From contig NZ_CP109055.1 of NCBI RefSeq assembly GCF_035975855.1, positions 310,001-374,000 on the forward strand: a DNA stretch of 64,000 nt, in the 5' to 3' direction. This DNA comes from Streptomyces sp. NBC_01304. GTDB taxonomy: Bacteria > Actinomycetota > Actinomycetes > Streptomycetales > Streptomycetaceae. The notes under the pieces are model-generated. The model was not told where the DNA came from. It saw only the letters and a program-made list of their open reading frames with translations, and searched no databases. The position numbers were made by a program, and so were the translations under genes. Numbering within the stretch: position 1 is the first letter of the stretch; every line of letters begins with the position of its first letter. Positions 40,764 to 50,278 of the stretch are shown here, piece by piece.

Positions 40764-41758
40764 ACGAAGGCTCCGCCGAGCTCAGCCGGCTCGGCACGCT
40801 CCTGGGCACGGTGGCCGCTCCGACCGGCCTGGTCGTAGGCCTCGTCTACTACTTCGGCTACTGGCACCAGTACTCCTTCTTCGGCTACTTCGGCATCAGC
40901 TCGACGACCCTCGACATCACCACGACCGACTATCTGGTGCGCAGCATGGACACCCTGTTCGCGCCGATGACGGTGGCCGCGACCGGGGTGCTCCTGGCCT
41001 TGTGGGGACACAGCCTGCTGATGGTGCGGCTCACGGCGGGAGCCTGGCCGTGGGTGCTGCGGTATGCCGTGCCCGCCGTGGCCTCGGTAGCGTTCCTCGC
41101 CGGCCTCGGCGGATTCGTGTCCGCGCTCACCCCGACCTTCCTCAACCAGCAGATGGTGCTGGCGCCGCTGTGCCTGTCGATCGGGGTGACGGTCCTGACG
41201 TACGCCCTGCATCTGAGACGAGCCCTCATCGCAGCAGCCCCGACCGCGCCCGCCCCCGCCGAGCCCCCTGACGAGGCGCCCGACGACGCATCCGACGAGC
41301 CGGCAGACCCGGCCAACACGCGCGATGACAACCCGAGTTCAAGGCCCGCAGCTCGTCCCGTCTGGGCCGTGCTCGCCGAGTGGGCCGTCGTCTTCGTCCT
41401 GGTCGCGCTCGGCCTCGTGTGGGCCGCCAGTGACTACGCCACTCAGGTCGGCACGGTCCGCGCCGTCCACTACGCCTCGACCCTGGCAGCCGAGCCCTCC
41501 GCCGTCCTCTACAGCAAGGACAGCCTCAGCATCAGCGCGCCCGGCGTCCGCGAAACCCACTGCCGCGCCCCCAGGGCCGCCTACGGCTACCGCTACGACG
41601 GACTCATCCTGATCCTGCAATCGGGCAATCAGTACGTGCTCCTCCCCCGCCACTGGACCCGCACCAACGGTGTCGCCCTGCTCATCCCCCGCAGCAACTC
41701 TGTCCGCCTCGAGTTCGGGCACTCGACTTCGCCACGTACTGCCCAGCCCACCTGCTGA
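40760..41758 (+). CDS. Multi-pass membrane protein coupled to lipoprotein (332 aa)
   Basis: Hydrophobic segments at the N terminus (TLLGTVAAPTGLVVGLVYYF), the middle (LFAPMTVAATGVLLALWG; LRYAVPAVASVAFLAGLGGF; APLCLSIGVTVLTYALHL) and after an acidic Pro/Ala-rich cytoplasmic loop (WAVVFVLVALGLVWAAS), followed by a beta-rich extracytoplasmic tail. No family recognised. ATGA overlap with the lipoprotein gene. The last ~10 residues (STSPRTAQPTC) are unlike the preceding domain, so a 3' frameshift is possible. Confidence 0.72.
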   Translation: MNEGSAELSRLGTLLGTVAAPTGLVVGLVYYFGYWHQYSFFGYFGISSTTLDITTTDYLVRSMDTLFAPMTVAATGVLLALWGHSLLMVRLTAGAWPWVLRYAVPAVASVAFLAGLGGFVSALTPTFLNQQMVLAPLCLSIGVTVLTYALHLRRALIAAAPTAPAPAEPPDEAPDDASDEPADPANTRDDNPSSRPAARPVWAVLAEWAVVFVLVALGLVWAASDYATQVGTVRAVHYASTLAAEPSAVLYSKDSLSISAPGVRETHCRAPRAAYGYRYDGLILILQSGNQYVLLPRHWTRTNGVALLIPRSNSVRLEFGHSTSPRTAQPTC

Positions 41759-41966
41759 CGGTGGCTCCCCTTCGTCCCCGTGCACACCCTCGGCCAGAAC
41801 CGCAACATCCAGCCGCAGCCACGCTGATCACGGTGTCCTGCAACCGGACCCGCTGGCGCGACGGCCGCGTCTTGCTCTGGCTCAGCGCGGAGCGGGCCGC
41901 CGGGGGTCGGGCGGCCACAGCGGCTTCAACGAAGCGACAACCACTGCTGCAGCCGTCAGCGGGAGA

Positions 41967-42956
41967 TCAGCCCGTGAGCGGCGGGACGTCCTCGCCCGCG
42001 GGCGGCGGTCCCGGCGCCGTGCCGTCGCCGAACGGCCGCCCGCCCAGATCCTCACGCCCGTGCGCGGTCAGCCAGCCTTCCAGGGCGGGCCCGTTCGGGA
42101 TGATGCCAGCCGGATTGATGGTGCGGTGCACACCGTAGTAGTGCGCCTTGATCTGATCGAAGTCGGTGGTGTCGCCGAAACCGGGCGTCTGGAACAGGTC
42201 ACGCGCGTATCCCCAAAGGGCCGGCAGCTCGGTGAGCTTGTGCCGATTGCACTTGAAGTGCCCGTGGTAGACGGCGTCGAAGCGGACGAGGGTGGAAAAG
42301 AGCCGTACGTCCGCCTCGGTGATCGTGTCGCCGACCAGATAGCGCCGGGTGGCCAGCCGGTCTTCCAGCCAGTCCATTCGCGCCCACAGTTGCTGGTACG
42401 CCTTGTCGTACGCCTCCTGCGACTGGGCGAACCCGCATTTGTACACGCCGTTGTTGAGGTCTGCGAAGACTTTGCCCGCCACGTCGTCGATCTCATCGCG
42501 CAACTTCTCGGGATACAGCTCGGGGGCGCCCGCACGCTGAAGGGACTGCCACTCCTGGCCCAGGTCGAGCGTCATCTGCGCGAAATCGTTCGTCACCACC
42601 TTTCCGGTGGGGACATCGACGATGGCCGGCACGGTGATACCGAGCGGATAGCCCGGCGCGCGGGCGAAGAACGCCTCCTGGAGCCGCTCGATTCCCAGCA
42701 CCGGATCCTTGCCGTCCGGGTCCAGGTGGAAGGACCAGCTGCGCTCGTCGTGCAGCGGTCCGGCGATCCCCATCGACAGCACACCCTCGAGCCCCATCAG
42801 CCGCCGCACGATCGCCGCCCGGTTCGCCCAGGGGCAGGCCCGGGCGATGACCAGCCGATAACGGCCGGCTTCCACCGGGAACCCGTCACGCCCGTCCGCC
42901 GTGATGCGCGTACTGATGTACCGCTGGTCCCTCTTGAACTCCCCGTCACCGGCCAT
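41967..42956 (-). CDS. Glutathionyl-hydroquinone reductase-like (Xi-class GST) protein (329 aa)
   Basis: Thioredoxin-like N-terminal domain with catalytic Cys41 in RACPWANRAAIV, the hallmark of S-glutathionyl-hydroquinone reductases, then VTNDFAQMTLDL and a helical C-terminal domain (VYKCGFAQSQEAYDKAYQQL, LFSTLVRFDAVYHGHFKCN). Full family length. In actinomycetes, which use mycothiol in place of glutathione, these enzymes probably act on mycothiol conjugates or another thiol. It is monocistronic; the 41759-41966 gap after the membrane protein holds nothing. Confidence 0.9.
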   Translation of the reverse strand: MAGDGEFKRDQRYISTRITADGRDGFPVEAGRYRLVIARACPWANRAAIVRRLMGLEGVLSMGIAGPLHDERSWSFHLDPDGKDPVLGIERLQEAFFARAPGYPLGITVPAIVDVPTGKVVTNDFAQMTLDLGQEWQSLQRAGAPELYPEKLRDEIDDVAGKVFADLNNGVYKCGFAQSQEAYDKAYQQLWARMDWLEDRLATRRYLVGDTITEADVRLFSTLVRFDAVYHGHFKCNRHKLTELPALWGYARDLFQTPGFGDTTDFDQIKAHYYGVHRTINPAGIIPNGPALEGWLTAHGREDLGGRPFGDGTAPGPPPAGEDVPPLTG

Positions 42957-43239
42957 GCGGTGAGCCTACTGCTCCACCGGTCCGCACGCAGATGGCCGCG
43001 CAGGCGCAGCTCTGCCCAACGGTGCTCCTACGAATTCGAGCCCGGTCAGATATGGCGCGTCAAGGCCGAAGCCGTCGTTCGTTCCGGCTGTGCATGCGCC
43101 GTGGCAGGGGCCCCGACATCGCGGACAGGTGACCGCCTGACCGCCGCGGGTACGCGCCACGATGCGCAGTACGTAGCACTCCGCTGCCAGGTGCTCCAGC
43201 CGTTGAAGCCAACCCCTGGTGATGCGACGGCACATCACG
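42957..43239. other. Intergenic stretch, possible 86-residue Cys-rich ORF
   Basis: A minus-strand frame from ATG 43226 to 42966 contains TCPRCRGPCHGAC, a zinc-ribbon-like cluster, but has no Shine-Dalgarno sequence and no recognisable domain, so it is not called as a gene. Confidence 0.25.
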
Positions 43240-46200
43240 TCACCGGCACGTCTCCTGGAACGGCAGGCCGGGTAGGTACGTCGCCCAGTCGGTGCGTGAG
43301 AGGCCCGACCCGACGCGACGGCACACCTGGGCCGCCTGTTGCGCCGGGTCGATCGCGAACTTCTGCAGGGTGACGTGCTGTCCGGCGGCGTACAGAGTGT
43401 GACCGTCGGTGCTGAAGGCCAGCGAAATGACGGGGTCTCCGGCGGTGCGCAGGGCGGTGCCGAGCGGGCGGTTGGAGGCCACGTCCCAGATGCGGACGGT
43501 TCCGGCGTCGCCGCCGACCGCGAGCAGGCGGCCGTCGCCGGAGAAGGCCAGGGCGGAGAGCATCTCGCTCTCGCCGAGTCGGGGGCCGGCATGGAGGCCG
43601 GACAGGACGGCCACCTGTTTGCGTACGTCGGCGTCCCACAGGGTGACGCTGCCCGTGTCGTCGCCCACGGCCAGGTAGGTGCCGTCGGGGCTGAATTTCA
43701 GGTCGGAGACCGAGCCGTCGGACAGCGTCCGCGGGCGGATCCGTCCCGAAGGAAGGTCCACCACGGCGCCGTCCGGGTCCACCAGGAGCTTTCCGTCGTG
43801 CCGGGCGATGGTCCGGGTACCGGGCAGACCATGCAGCGTCCTTGTTCTCTTGCCGCGATGGATGTCCCAGACGTCGATGCTCTCGTCAGCGAAGCGGGAC
43901 AGGTGCACGGCGCGGCCGTCCGCGCTGAAGGAGATGTCGGCGATTTCGACGGCGGGCACGTCGAAGCGTGCGTGCCGTCGGCCCGTACGGGTGTCCCACA
44001 CACTGACCGGTAGCCGTTGCGGTGTGGCGTCGGTCAGACCGACCCAGCCCTGGATGTGGGCCAGGTATCGGCTGTCACCGCTGTACGCCAGGTAGTCGAT
44101 ACAGTCCTGGTCTTCGTCGTGCGCCGGCGCGGGGCACGGGATGCCGGAATCGGGCTGCAGGGCCAACGGCCGGCCGGTGCGGGTGTCCGTCAGGGTGAGG
44201 GTGGAGGTGGCCCGTTGCCGGTCGAGGGTCGCGAGGGCGTGCCCGTCGGGGCTCAACGTGTTGAGTTCCAGCGGGTGTTGCCGCCATGGGGGGTTTGTCG
44301 CCGCTCCCACGGCGAGGGTACGCACCGCAGTGCCCTCCCCGTTGACGTAACGGATACTGCCGTCGTCCGCGTCGAGTGCCAGGTCGCTCGGGTCATCGTT
44401 GACGAGGGCGTATCGGAATACGGGGGCCTCGGGGCTCGACAGACGCCACAGCCGGACCTCCCCCTGGCCGTAGGTGGTGACGAAGGTGCCGTCCGTGCTG
44501 ACGTGCAGGGACTCGACGCCCTCGGTCTTGATCCCGGTGTGTGACCTGCCCGTGCGCAGGTCCCAGACCCGGATACTGGTGTCCGTGACCTGCAGCAGCC
44601 TACGGCTGTCGCTCGTGAAGCGGACCTGGCCTTCCGCGCAGCCGACGCCCTTCGTCTTCTTCAGCGGCTTCGTCCTCCGCTGCTGACGGATATCCCATAC
44701 CTCCAGCGTGAGTTGGCCCCGGCAGGCGGCCAGCAGACGATCGTCCGGACTCACAGCCAAACCCGTCACGCCCCCGAAGCCGCTCGGATCGCTGACACGC
44801 AGGAGCTGGCGGCGACTGCGCACGTCCCAGACCCGCACCAGCCCGGGGCCCATGGTCGCTGACCCGACGGAGAGTTCCGCGTCTTCTTGCACGGGTTCCT
44901 CGTCGTCGGCAGGGGGTTCGGGGACCTCCTCCCCCACGGCCGGTTCGTCGTCCGGCTCATCGGTGACGAGCAGGCGTCCCGACGGGCTGAACTCCCAGGA
45001 ATTCGTCTGCTCCTGACCCAGGGTTCCCTTCGCGCGTCCGGCGCGGACGTCCCACAGGCGCACCCGGCCGTTGGCGTCGGCCATGGCGAGGGTACGGCTG
45101 TCGTCGCTGAGACGTATGTCGTCGAAGGTTTCTTGTGTGCCGATGCCGCGGTAGGTGTGTGCCAGGCGGCGCGTGCGCAGGTCGACGACTCGAATCTGAT
45201 CGCCCGTGACGCTGATGAGCTGCCTGCCGTCGGCCGTCAGGTGGTGATACGGCGTGCCGATGCCCGCGCCGGCGTCGGACGGCGTGGGGCCGGAACCAAA
45301 GGCCGTGGGCGCGGCAGCGCGCACGGGGAAGTCGCCTTCTTCCTTTTGTGTCATGGCCCCCATCAGGGCGGATCGTGTCTCGGTGGTGTCCGCCAGCTTC
45401 CATGCGGCCACGCTCAACTGCAGGGCTGTGGTCGGGTCGGAGGGCCGCATGCTGTCGGCGACGGCGGCGAGCCTGCGGGCCTCCGCCTGGCGGTGTTGGC
45501 GGTCACTGGTGCGGCTTTGCTGCCAGGCGATCCCGCCGGCCAGCAGGGCCACGACGACCAAGACGGCCACAAAGGCGGCAAGTGCGCGCCGCCTGCGCTG
45601 CTCACGGGTGCGCGCAACACGGCCGCCGTCCAAGAACTCACGCTCCAGGACGGTCAGTTGATGCGGGTCGGCCAAGAGTTCCTCGGCCCCGGCCAGCCGG
45701 GAACCCCGGTACAGGGCGCTCGGGTCGCGGCCCAGGGAGTGCCAGGTGCGGGCCGCTTCGGTCAGGTCACGACGGGTGCGCAGCCGCTCGCGCTCCTCGT
45801 CGATCCAGCCGCGCAGCCGCGGCCAGGCCGTGATCAGCGCCTCGTGCGCGAGGTCGACCGTGTCGTCGTCCAGGATGACGAGGCGGGCGGCCGACAGGGC
45901 GGCCAGCACGCGGGCGAGGCCGTCGGGGTCGGCGAAGTCCAACTCGTCGCGGCCGATGGGGCGTCGGGTGTCCTGGGTGCCGTCTCCCGGGGTGATCAGG
46001 CGTAGCAGGATCCGCCGCGCCTGTAGTGCCTCGTGCGTGCTCATGTGCGTGTAGAGGTGCTCGGCGGTCTGGGCGATGGCGCCGTGGATGCCCCCGGCCG
46101 CCGCGTAAGCCTCCCGCGTCAGGGTGCGGCCACGGCTGCGCCGCCAGGTTTCAAGGAGCGCGTGCGACAGCAGGGGGAGGCTGCCGGGCTCACCGGCAGC

Positions 46201-47100
46201 CTCCCCGATCAGCTGCGCAGTCAGGGAGCGCTCCACGATCAGCCCGCCGGCCTGGGCGGGCTTGACGATCGCGGCGCGCAGCTCGTCGGCGCTCATGGGG
46301 CCGACCGGCACACTGGACTCCCGCATCACGGCGGCCAGTTCGGGGTGGCCCAGGCAGTGTGCGTAGAAGTCGGCGCGCACGCCCAGGACGACCCGGAGCC
46401 TGCTCGCGGGGTCGGCTGCGGCCAGCAGCCGGGCCAGGAACGCGGACCGCTCGCGCGTGTCGTGGCAGAGCGTGAACACCTCCTCGAACTGGTCGACGAC
46501 CAGCCAGGTGTCGCCGTCGCCCGGGGCAGGTGTGCACACCTGCCCATGGGTGCCCTCGGGATGCTCGCCCGGCGTGAGGATGCGCACGGCCGCGGGCCGC
46601 AGCGGGGTGGTGAGCCTGCGCAGCCGGGGGATGAGACCTGCCCGCAGCAAGGACGACTTGCCACTGCCGGAAGGGCCGATGACCACCACCACGCGGTGCG
46701 CGCCCACCTTGTGCAGGAGATCTTCCGTCAGCTCCTCGCGGCCGAAGAAGAGGTGCTCGTCATCGACGTCGAAGCGGGCGAGTCCGCGGTACGGGGCCGG
46801 CGCGTCCTCCTCGGATCGGGGAGCGTCCTGGCGGGCTTGGTCCCGGGCCGCCTCCTGCCAGCGCTCCTGCCAGTCCGCCGCGTCGCCGCCGCACGCGGTG
46901 ACGTACGCCAAAACCACGGGCAGCAGCGGGAGTTGCTCCCCACCCGCCGCCCTCGACAACGTCGAGACGGAGAATCCCACCTGCCGGACCATCTGCCGGT
47001 AGGTGATGCCGCCTGCCTCCTGGCGTAGTTTGCGCAACTCGAACGCCAGCTGCTGCACCGGCCCCCGCGCCGGATCGATCTCGGTCTCCGGACGTCCCAC
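43240..47100 (-). CDS. HTH-nSTAND NTPase-WD40 protein (1286 aa)
   Basis: N-terminal XRE-like HTH (~14-75: ELRKLRQEAGGITYRQMVRQ, VGFSVSTLSRAAGGEQLPLL), then an nSTAND NTPase: FFGREELTEDLL, Walker A GPSGSGKS (142-149), Walker B WLVVDQFEE (199-207) and the helical arm (SALYRGSRLAGAEELLADPH). One transmembrane helix (~506-526) anchors the protein. From ~600 on, about twelve WD40-type blades (IRLSDDSRTLAMADANGRVR, LKFSPDGTYLAVGDDTGSVT) fill the C terminus. This is a STAND-type sensor: the propeller probably binds a ligand and the NTPase oligomerises. GTG 47100 follows GGGGG. Related proteins occur in signalling and in anti-phage loci; no effector domain or partner is evident here. Confidence 0.9.
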   Translation of the reverse strand: MGRPETEIDPARGPVQQLAFELRKLRQEAGGITYRQMVRQVGFSVSTLSRAAGGEQLPLLPVVLAYVTACGGDAADWQERWQEAARDQARQDAPRSEEDAPAPYRGLARFDVDDEHLFFGREELTEDLLHKVGAHRVVVVIGPSGSGKSSLLRAGLIPRLRRLTTPLRPAAVRILTPGEHPEGTHGQVCTPAPGDGDTWLVVDQFEEVFTLCHDTRERSAFLARLLAAADPASRLRVVLGVRADFYAHCLGHPELAAVMRESSVPVGPMSADELRAAIVKPAQAGGLIVERSLTAQLIGEAAGEPGSLPLLSHALLETWRRSRGRTLTREAYAAAGGIHGAIAQTAEHLYTHMSTHEALQARRILLRLITPGDGTQDTRRPIGRDELDFADPDGLARVLAALSAARLVILDDDTVDLAHEALITAWPRLRGWIDEERERLRTRRDLTEAARTWHSLGRDPSALYRGSRLAGAEELLADPHQLTVLEREFLDGGRVARTREQRRRRALAAFVAVLVVVALLAGGIAWQQSRTSDRQHRQAEARRLAAVADSMRPSDPTTALQLSVAAWKLADTTETRSALMGAMTQKEEGDFPVRAAAPTAFGSGPTPSDAGAGIGTPYHHLTADGRQLISVTGDQIRVVDLRTRRLAHTYRGIGTQETFDDIRLSDDSRTLAMADANGRVRLWDVRAGRAKGTLGQEQTNSWEFSPSGRLLVTDEPDDEPAVGEEVPEPPADDEEPVQEDAELSVGSATMGPGLVRVWDVRSRRQLLRVSDPSGFGGVTGLAVSPDDRLLAACRGQLTLEVWDIRQQRRTKPLKKTKGVGCAEGQVRFTSDSRRLLQVTDTSIRVWDLRTGRSHTGIKTEGVESLHVSTDGTFVTTYGQGEVRLWRLSSPEAPVFRYALVNDDPSDLALDADDGSIRYVNGEGTAVRTLAVGAATNPPWRQHPLELNTLSPDGHALATLDRQRATSTLTLTDTRTGRPLALQPDSGIPCPAPAHDEDQDCIDYLAYSGDSRYLAHIQGWVGLTDATPQRLPVSVWDTRTGRRHARFDVPAVEIADISFSADGRAVHLSRFADESIDVWDIHRGKRTRTLHGLPGTRTIARHDGKLLVDPDGAVVDLPSGRIRPRTLSDGSVSDLKFSPDGTYLAVGDDTGSVTLWDADVRKQVAVLSGLHAGPRLGESEMLSALAFSGDGRLLAVGGDAGTVRIWDVASNRPLGTALRTAGDPVISLAFSTDGHTLYAAGQHVTLQKFAIDPAQQAAQVCRRVGSGLSRTDWATYLPGLPFQETCR

Positions 47101-47343
47101 TCCGCTGCCCCCGACTCCCGCATGCCGTTTGCACGGACGCCTCGCACCTGCACGCGTGCTGCCCCTGATGCAGGCACCATCTCGCCGATTCAGCCCCGTG
47201 AGCTGCTTTGTTTCACGTCCGGGACAAGGCTGTGCAACAACCGTCGAGCGGGTGAAATCAAGGCCAACCGATGCATGGCTCCCGGATTCGGGGGCCAGAT
47301 CGCCGTGGGCGCTTTCCCTGCCCGTGGCCCAGGAGAGGACACC

Positions 47344-47904
47344 ATGGCTTCACACCTTCGGCAGACCTCGATAGCCGTCGCCGTCACCCTGCTGGCAGGG
47401 CTGTCGGCCGCAGTGACCGCAACACCCGCGCAAGCGGCCGGGGACTACAACTACCTGGTCTTCAACAAGAACTGGAGCGACCAGACCAAGTCGTCGCTGA
47501 CCCTGTACCGCTACCTGTCGTCCCGCGACAGGGTGGTGAAGGTCGACTCGTGGCGAGCCGGATCAGGATCGAACCACAACGCCTGCCGGCACAACGGCGG
47601 CGGCTGGCTGCCCAACGGCACCTACAAGATCAAGACCAAGCAGAAGAACTTTGACGGCACCAAGATCAAGGGCTACGTCATGCAGCTGGCCGACTTCAGG
47701 TGCGGCAACAACCAGCTACGGGACGAGCTGTTCATCCACAGCGAGATGAAGAAGAACGGCTACCCGGGTTCGTCCGAGCAGTGGCGCTGGACGGACAGCA
47801 ACCCCAACGACTACTACTCCGCAGGCTGCGTCAAGCTGCGCCCCTCCGCCATCAAGGAGCTGTTCGAGTACGCCAAGCCCACCAAGCTGGTTGTCGTGAC
47901 CTGA
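47344..47904 (+). CDS. Secreted L,D-transpeptidase (YkuD)-like protein (186 aa)
   Basis: Signal peptide (IAVAVTLLAGLSAAVTATPA, cleavage near AQAAG), then a small beta-rich domain with the YkuD-type motif: IHSEM (His132) and YYSAGCVKLRP (Cys162). Classical enzymes have S/T-H-G-C; here the His before Gly is Ala. The catalytic Cys and the upstream His remain, so peptidoglycan cross-linking or a related acyl transfer is possible but not assured. Two further cysteines (Cys81, Cys120) may pair. AGGAGAGG lies just before ATG 47344; the longer frame from 47122 is not coding-like. Ends at a strong terminator. Confidence 0.78.
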   Translation: MASHLRQTSIAVAVTLLAGLSAAVTATPAQAAGDYNYLVFNKNWSDQTKSSLTLYRYLSSRDRVVKVDSWRAGSGSNHNACRHNGGGWLPNGTYKIKTKQKNFDGTKIKGYVMQLADFRCGNNQLRDELFIHSEMKKNGYPGSSEQWRWTDSNPNDYYSAGCVKLRPSAIKELFEYAKPTKLVVVT

Positions 47905-47933
47905 CGCTGCGTCTGACGACCCCGCCCATCCGG

Positions 47934-47973
47934 CACATCGCTCCTGCGGCCTTCCAGCCGCAGGAGCGATGTG
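47934..47973. terminator. Bidirectional terminator hairpin
   Basis: A perfect 17-bp stem (CACATCGCTCCTGCGGC and complement) around the 6-base loop CTTCCA, midway between the convergent L,D-transpeptidase-like gene and the secreted-protein gene ending at 48040. Confidence 0.85.
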
Positions 47974-48039
47974 TGCTCCATCAGCCCGCAGCAACGGCCC
48001 GCGCTCCGCGACCAAGCGGGTACCGATACGGACATCGCC

Positions 48040-48453
48040 CTACTTGACTGTCACGGTCACGGTCGGGGAGACGGTGTCGCCGCCCTTGATGCGCAGTTGT
48101 TCGTTGCCCTTGGTGTTGAGCTTGGCATCAAGGGAGTAGCTGCTTCCGTTCTTCACCTTGGTGGTGGCCTTCAAGTTGGTCCACTTCTTGCCGTTCTTGT
48201 GCTGGAGAACCAGCTGGCTGTCGATCTTCAGGCCCTTGGTCTTCCCGGTGAAGTGCACCATGTCACCGACGTTCACCTCGGTCGGCGTGGCTGTGACCGT
48301 GATAGAGGCCTCCGAGGCGGAGGCAGAAGCGGAGGGCGAGGGCTTTGTGCTCGCGGCGGCAACGGCGCCGGTCGTGCCGGCCGTCAGCAGCGCCACGGAA
48401 AGCGCGCCCACGGCAATCGTCCGGGCGCAGCGGCTGCGCAGGGTGGCTGTCAC
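48040..48453 (-). CDS. Small secreted immunoglobulin-like protein (137 aa)
   Basis: Signal peptide (ARTIAVGALSVALLTAGTTG), a short Ser/Ala-rich linker, then a ~90-residue beta-sandwich: ITVTATPTEVNVGDMVHFTG, LVLQHKNGKKWTNLKATTKV, SYSLDAKLNTKGNEQLRIKG, ending in the strand VSPTVTVTVK. It resembles bacterial Ig-like modules used in surface proteins, but here the whole product is a single module. GTG 48453 with GGGAGT upstream is preferred over the open frame to 48501. The 48454-48662 region between it and the sigma-factor gene end has no gene. Confidence 0.75.
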   Translation of the reverse strand: MTATLRSRCARTIAVGALSVALLTAGTTGAVAAASTKPSPSASASASEASITVTATPTEVNVGDMVHFTGKTKGLKIDSQLVLQHKNGKKWTNLKATTKVKNGSSYSLDAKLNTKGNEQLRIKGGDTVSPTVTVTVK

Positions 48454-48662
48454 GTTGGACTCCCGATTCTTGCGGACTCCCCCATGCGGTACCACAGCCA
48501 AATTAACCCATCCGGACTATTCACGCCCCCGGAGTGGCCGCCAGGCCTCTGGGACTCAAGGGATGCGCACAGGCGGACCAGCCCCCCTCCCCAGCCGCGT
48601 CGGGAATCCAACTCGGGGGAAGCCAGGTTCCGGCTGGTCAACGAATTCCGTCGCTGGGCGAT

Positions 48663-49934
48663 TCAGCCCGCCTGAGCGGCCGGCGGTTGAGGCGGCCCGC
48701 AAGGCTGCGACGAGCTGCTGGTCGGCAGCGCCGCGAGCCTTCGGCGTAGGAAGCGGGCCTCGGGTCCGTCCTCGGTCACCAGCCGCAGCGCGTCCTTGTA
48801 CGCGGTCCTTGCCGCCTCGGTGCGGCCGACGCGGCGCAGGAAGTCCGCGCGGGCCGCCGGAAGCAGGTGGTAGCCGGCCAGCGCGTCGGTGTCCAGCGCA
48901 TCCAGTGCGTCGAGCCCGGCCGCGAAGCCGTCGCGGAAGCCCACCGCCACCGCCCGGTTGAGCGCGGCCACCGGAGAGGGCTGGGCGGCGAGCAGCGCGT
49001 CGTACAGCGGCACGATCGCATGCCAGGGCGTCGCCTGCGCGGACGGCGCGGACGCGTGGCAGGCCGCGAGCCGCGCCTGCAGCCGGTACGGGCCCGGCGG
49101 GCGGCCAGAGCGTGTCGCGCGGCGCAGTTCGCGGTGTGCCCCGGCGGTCAGCGCCGGATCCCAGCGGGACCGGTCCTGCTCCTCCATGGACACCAGGTCA
49201 CCTGCGGCGTCGAACCGGGTGGCGCGGCGGGCCTGCTGGAACATGATCAGGGCAAGCAGGCCGCAGGCCTCGTCGGCGGACGGCATCAGGTCGACCAGCA
49301 GCCGCGCCAGGTGCAGCGCTTCGTCCGCAAGGCGGCCTTCGGGCTGTCCGTAGCCGGCGTTGAAGACGAGGTAGAGGACGGCGAGTACCCCGTCGGTGCG
49401 CTCGGCCAGCAGCTCGTCCGGCGGCACCCGGTACGGGATCGCGGCATGGCTGATCTTGCGCTTGGTACGCAGCAGCCGCTGGGACATGGTGCTCTCGGAG
49501 ACCAGGAAAGCGTCGGCGATCTGCGCGGTGCTGAGCCCGGCCACGGTCTTCAGGGTCAGCGCCACCCGGCCATCCAGCGGCAGCGCCGGATGGCAGCAGG
49601 TGAAGATCAGACTCAGTCGGTCGTCGCGGTCCGTACCGGTCTGCGCCGCCTCGACCAGCAGCGCCCGTTCGGCCAGTTTGGCCTGCTCCGTGCGGCGACG
49701 GCGCAGCACGTCGAGCGCCCGGTTGCGGGCCGCGGTGGTCAGCCAGGCCGCGGGAGAGCGCGGCAGGCCGGCCTCGGGCCAGTGCCGCAGCGCCTTCTCC
49801 AGCGCGTCCTGCACACAGTCCTCCGCCAGCTCCCAGTCGCCCGTCAGGCGGATGAGGCTCGCCACCATGCCCGCCCGCTCTACGGCAACAGCCGAGGCCG
49901 CCGCCGCGGCAGCCTCGGCTGTCGCCGGTGTCAC
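48663..49934 (-). CDS. ECF-type RNA polymerase sigma factor with C-terminal extension, ECF42 type (423 aa)
   Basis: Region 2 (MVASLIRLTGDWELAEDCVQ, AWLTTAARNRALDVLRRRR) and region 4 (VALTLKTVAGLSTAQIADAF, VSESTMSQRLLRTKRKI) are followed by a ~230-residue helical extension (LADEALHLARLLVDLMPSAD, EACGLLALIMFQQARRATRF) with TPR-like character, diagnostic of the ECF42 group. There is no anti-sigma gene; the group is instead linked to DGPF/YCII proteins, and here GTG 49934 overlaps the YCII stop by four bases (GTGA). The extension is thought to control sigma activity. The target promoter is unknown. Confidence 0.92.
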   Translation of the reverse strand: MTPATAEAAAAAASAVAVERAGMVASLIRLTGDWELAEDCVQDALEKALRHWPEAGLPRSPAAWLTTAARNRALDVLRRRRTEQAKLAERALLVEAAQTGTDRDDRLSLIFTCCHPALPLDGRVALTLKTVAGLSTAQIADAFLVSESTMSQRLLRTKRKISHAAIPYRVPPDELLAERTDGVLAVLYLVFNAGYGQPEGRLADEALHLARLLVDLMPSADEACGLLALIMFQQARRATRFDAAGDLVSMEEQDRSRWDPALTAGAHRELRRATRSGRPPGPYRLQARLAACHASAPSAQATPWHAIVPLYDALLAAQPSPVAALNRAVAVGFRDGFAAGLDALDALDTDALAGYHLLPAARADFLRRVGRTEAARTAYKDALRLVTEDGPEARFLRRRLAALPTSSSSQPCGPPQPPAAQAG

Positions 49935-50278
49935 GCGTGCTCGCCCGGCCAGAACGGGCGCAGCTCGAGCTTGCCGCCGACTGCCATCGGGTGCCGAGCG
50001 GCGATCGCGATGGCCTCGTCCAGGTCCTCGCACTCAAGGATGTCGAAGCCGCAGATCCACTCCTTGGACTCGGTGAACGGGCCGTCGGTGATCAGCACTT
50101 GGCCGCGGCTGACTCGTACCGTCGTGGCATCGCTCGGGGGCCGCAGCCGCTCCCCGATGATCCGCTTGCCGCGGCCGTCGACATCGGCCAGCCACTCCTC
50201 GATGGTCAGGTCGTCCGGCGCGGGCTCGGCCTCGGCGGCGGCGTCCGGATCGACCACGACGAACATCATGTACTTCAT
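49931..50278 (-). CDS. YCII/DGPF-domain protein (115 aa)
   Basis: KYMMFVVVDPDA at the N terminus, VLITDGPFTESKEWICGFDI (the DGPF motif) and LDEAIAIAARHPMAVGGKLE are the complete YCII-related domain. ATG 50278 is preceded by GGGAGGAA. Coupled to the ECF42 sigma gene downstream, the standard arrangement. The enzymatic or sensory role of DGPF proteins in these pairs is unsettled. Confidence 0.92.
   Translation of the reverse strand: MKYMMFVVVDPDAAAEAEPAPDDLTIEEWLADVDGRGKRIIGERLRPPSDATTVRVSRGQVLITDGPFTESKEWICGFDILECEDLDEAIAIAARHPMAVGGKLELRPFWPGEHA

Noticed and set aside
41670..43373. 567-codon plus-strand frame over the GST-like gene
   Set aside because: No start signal; opposite a complete Xi-class GST with the ACPWANR motif.
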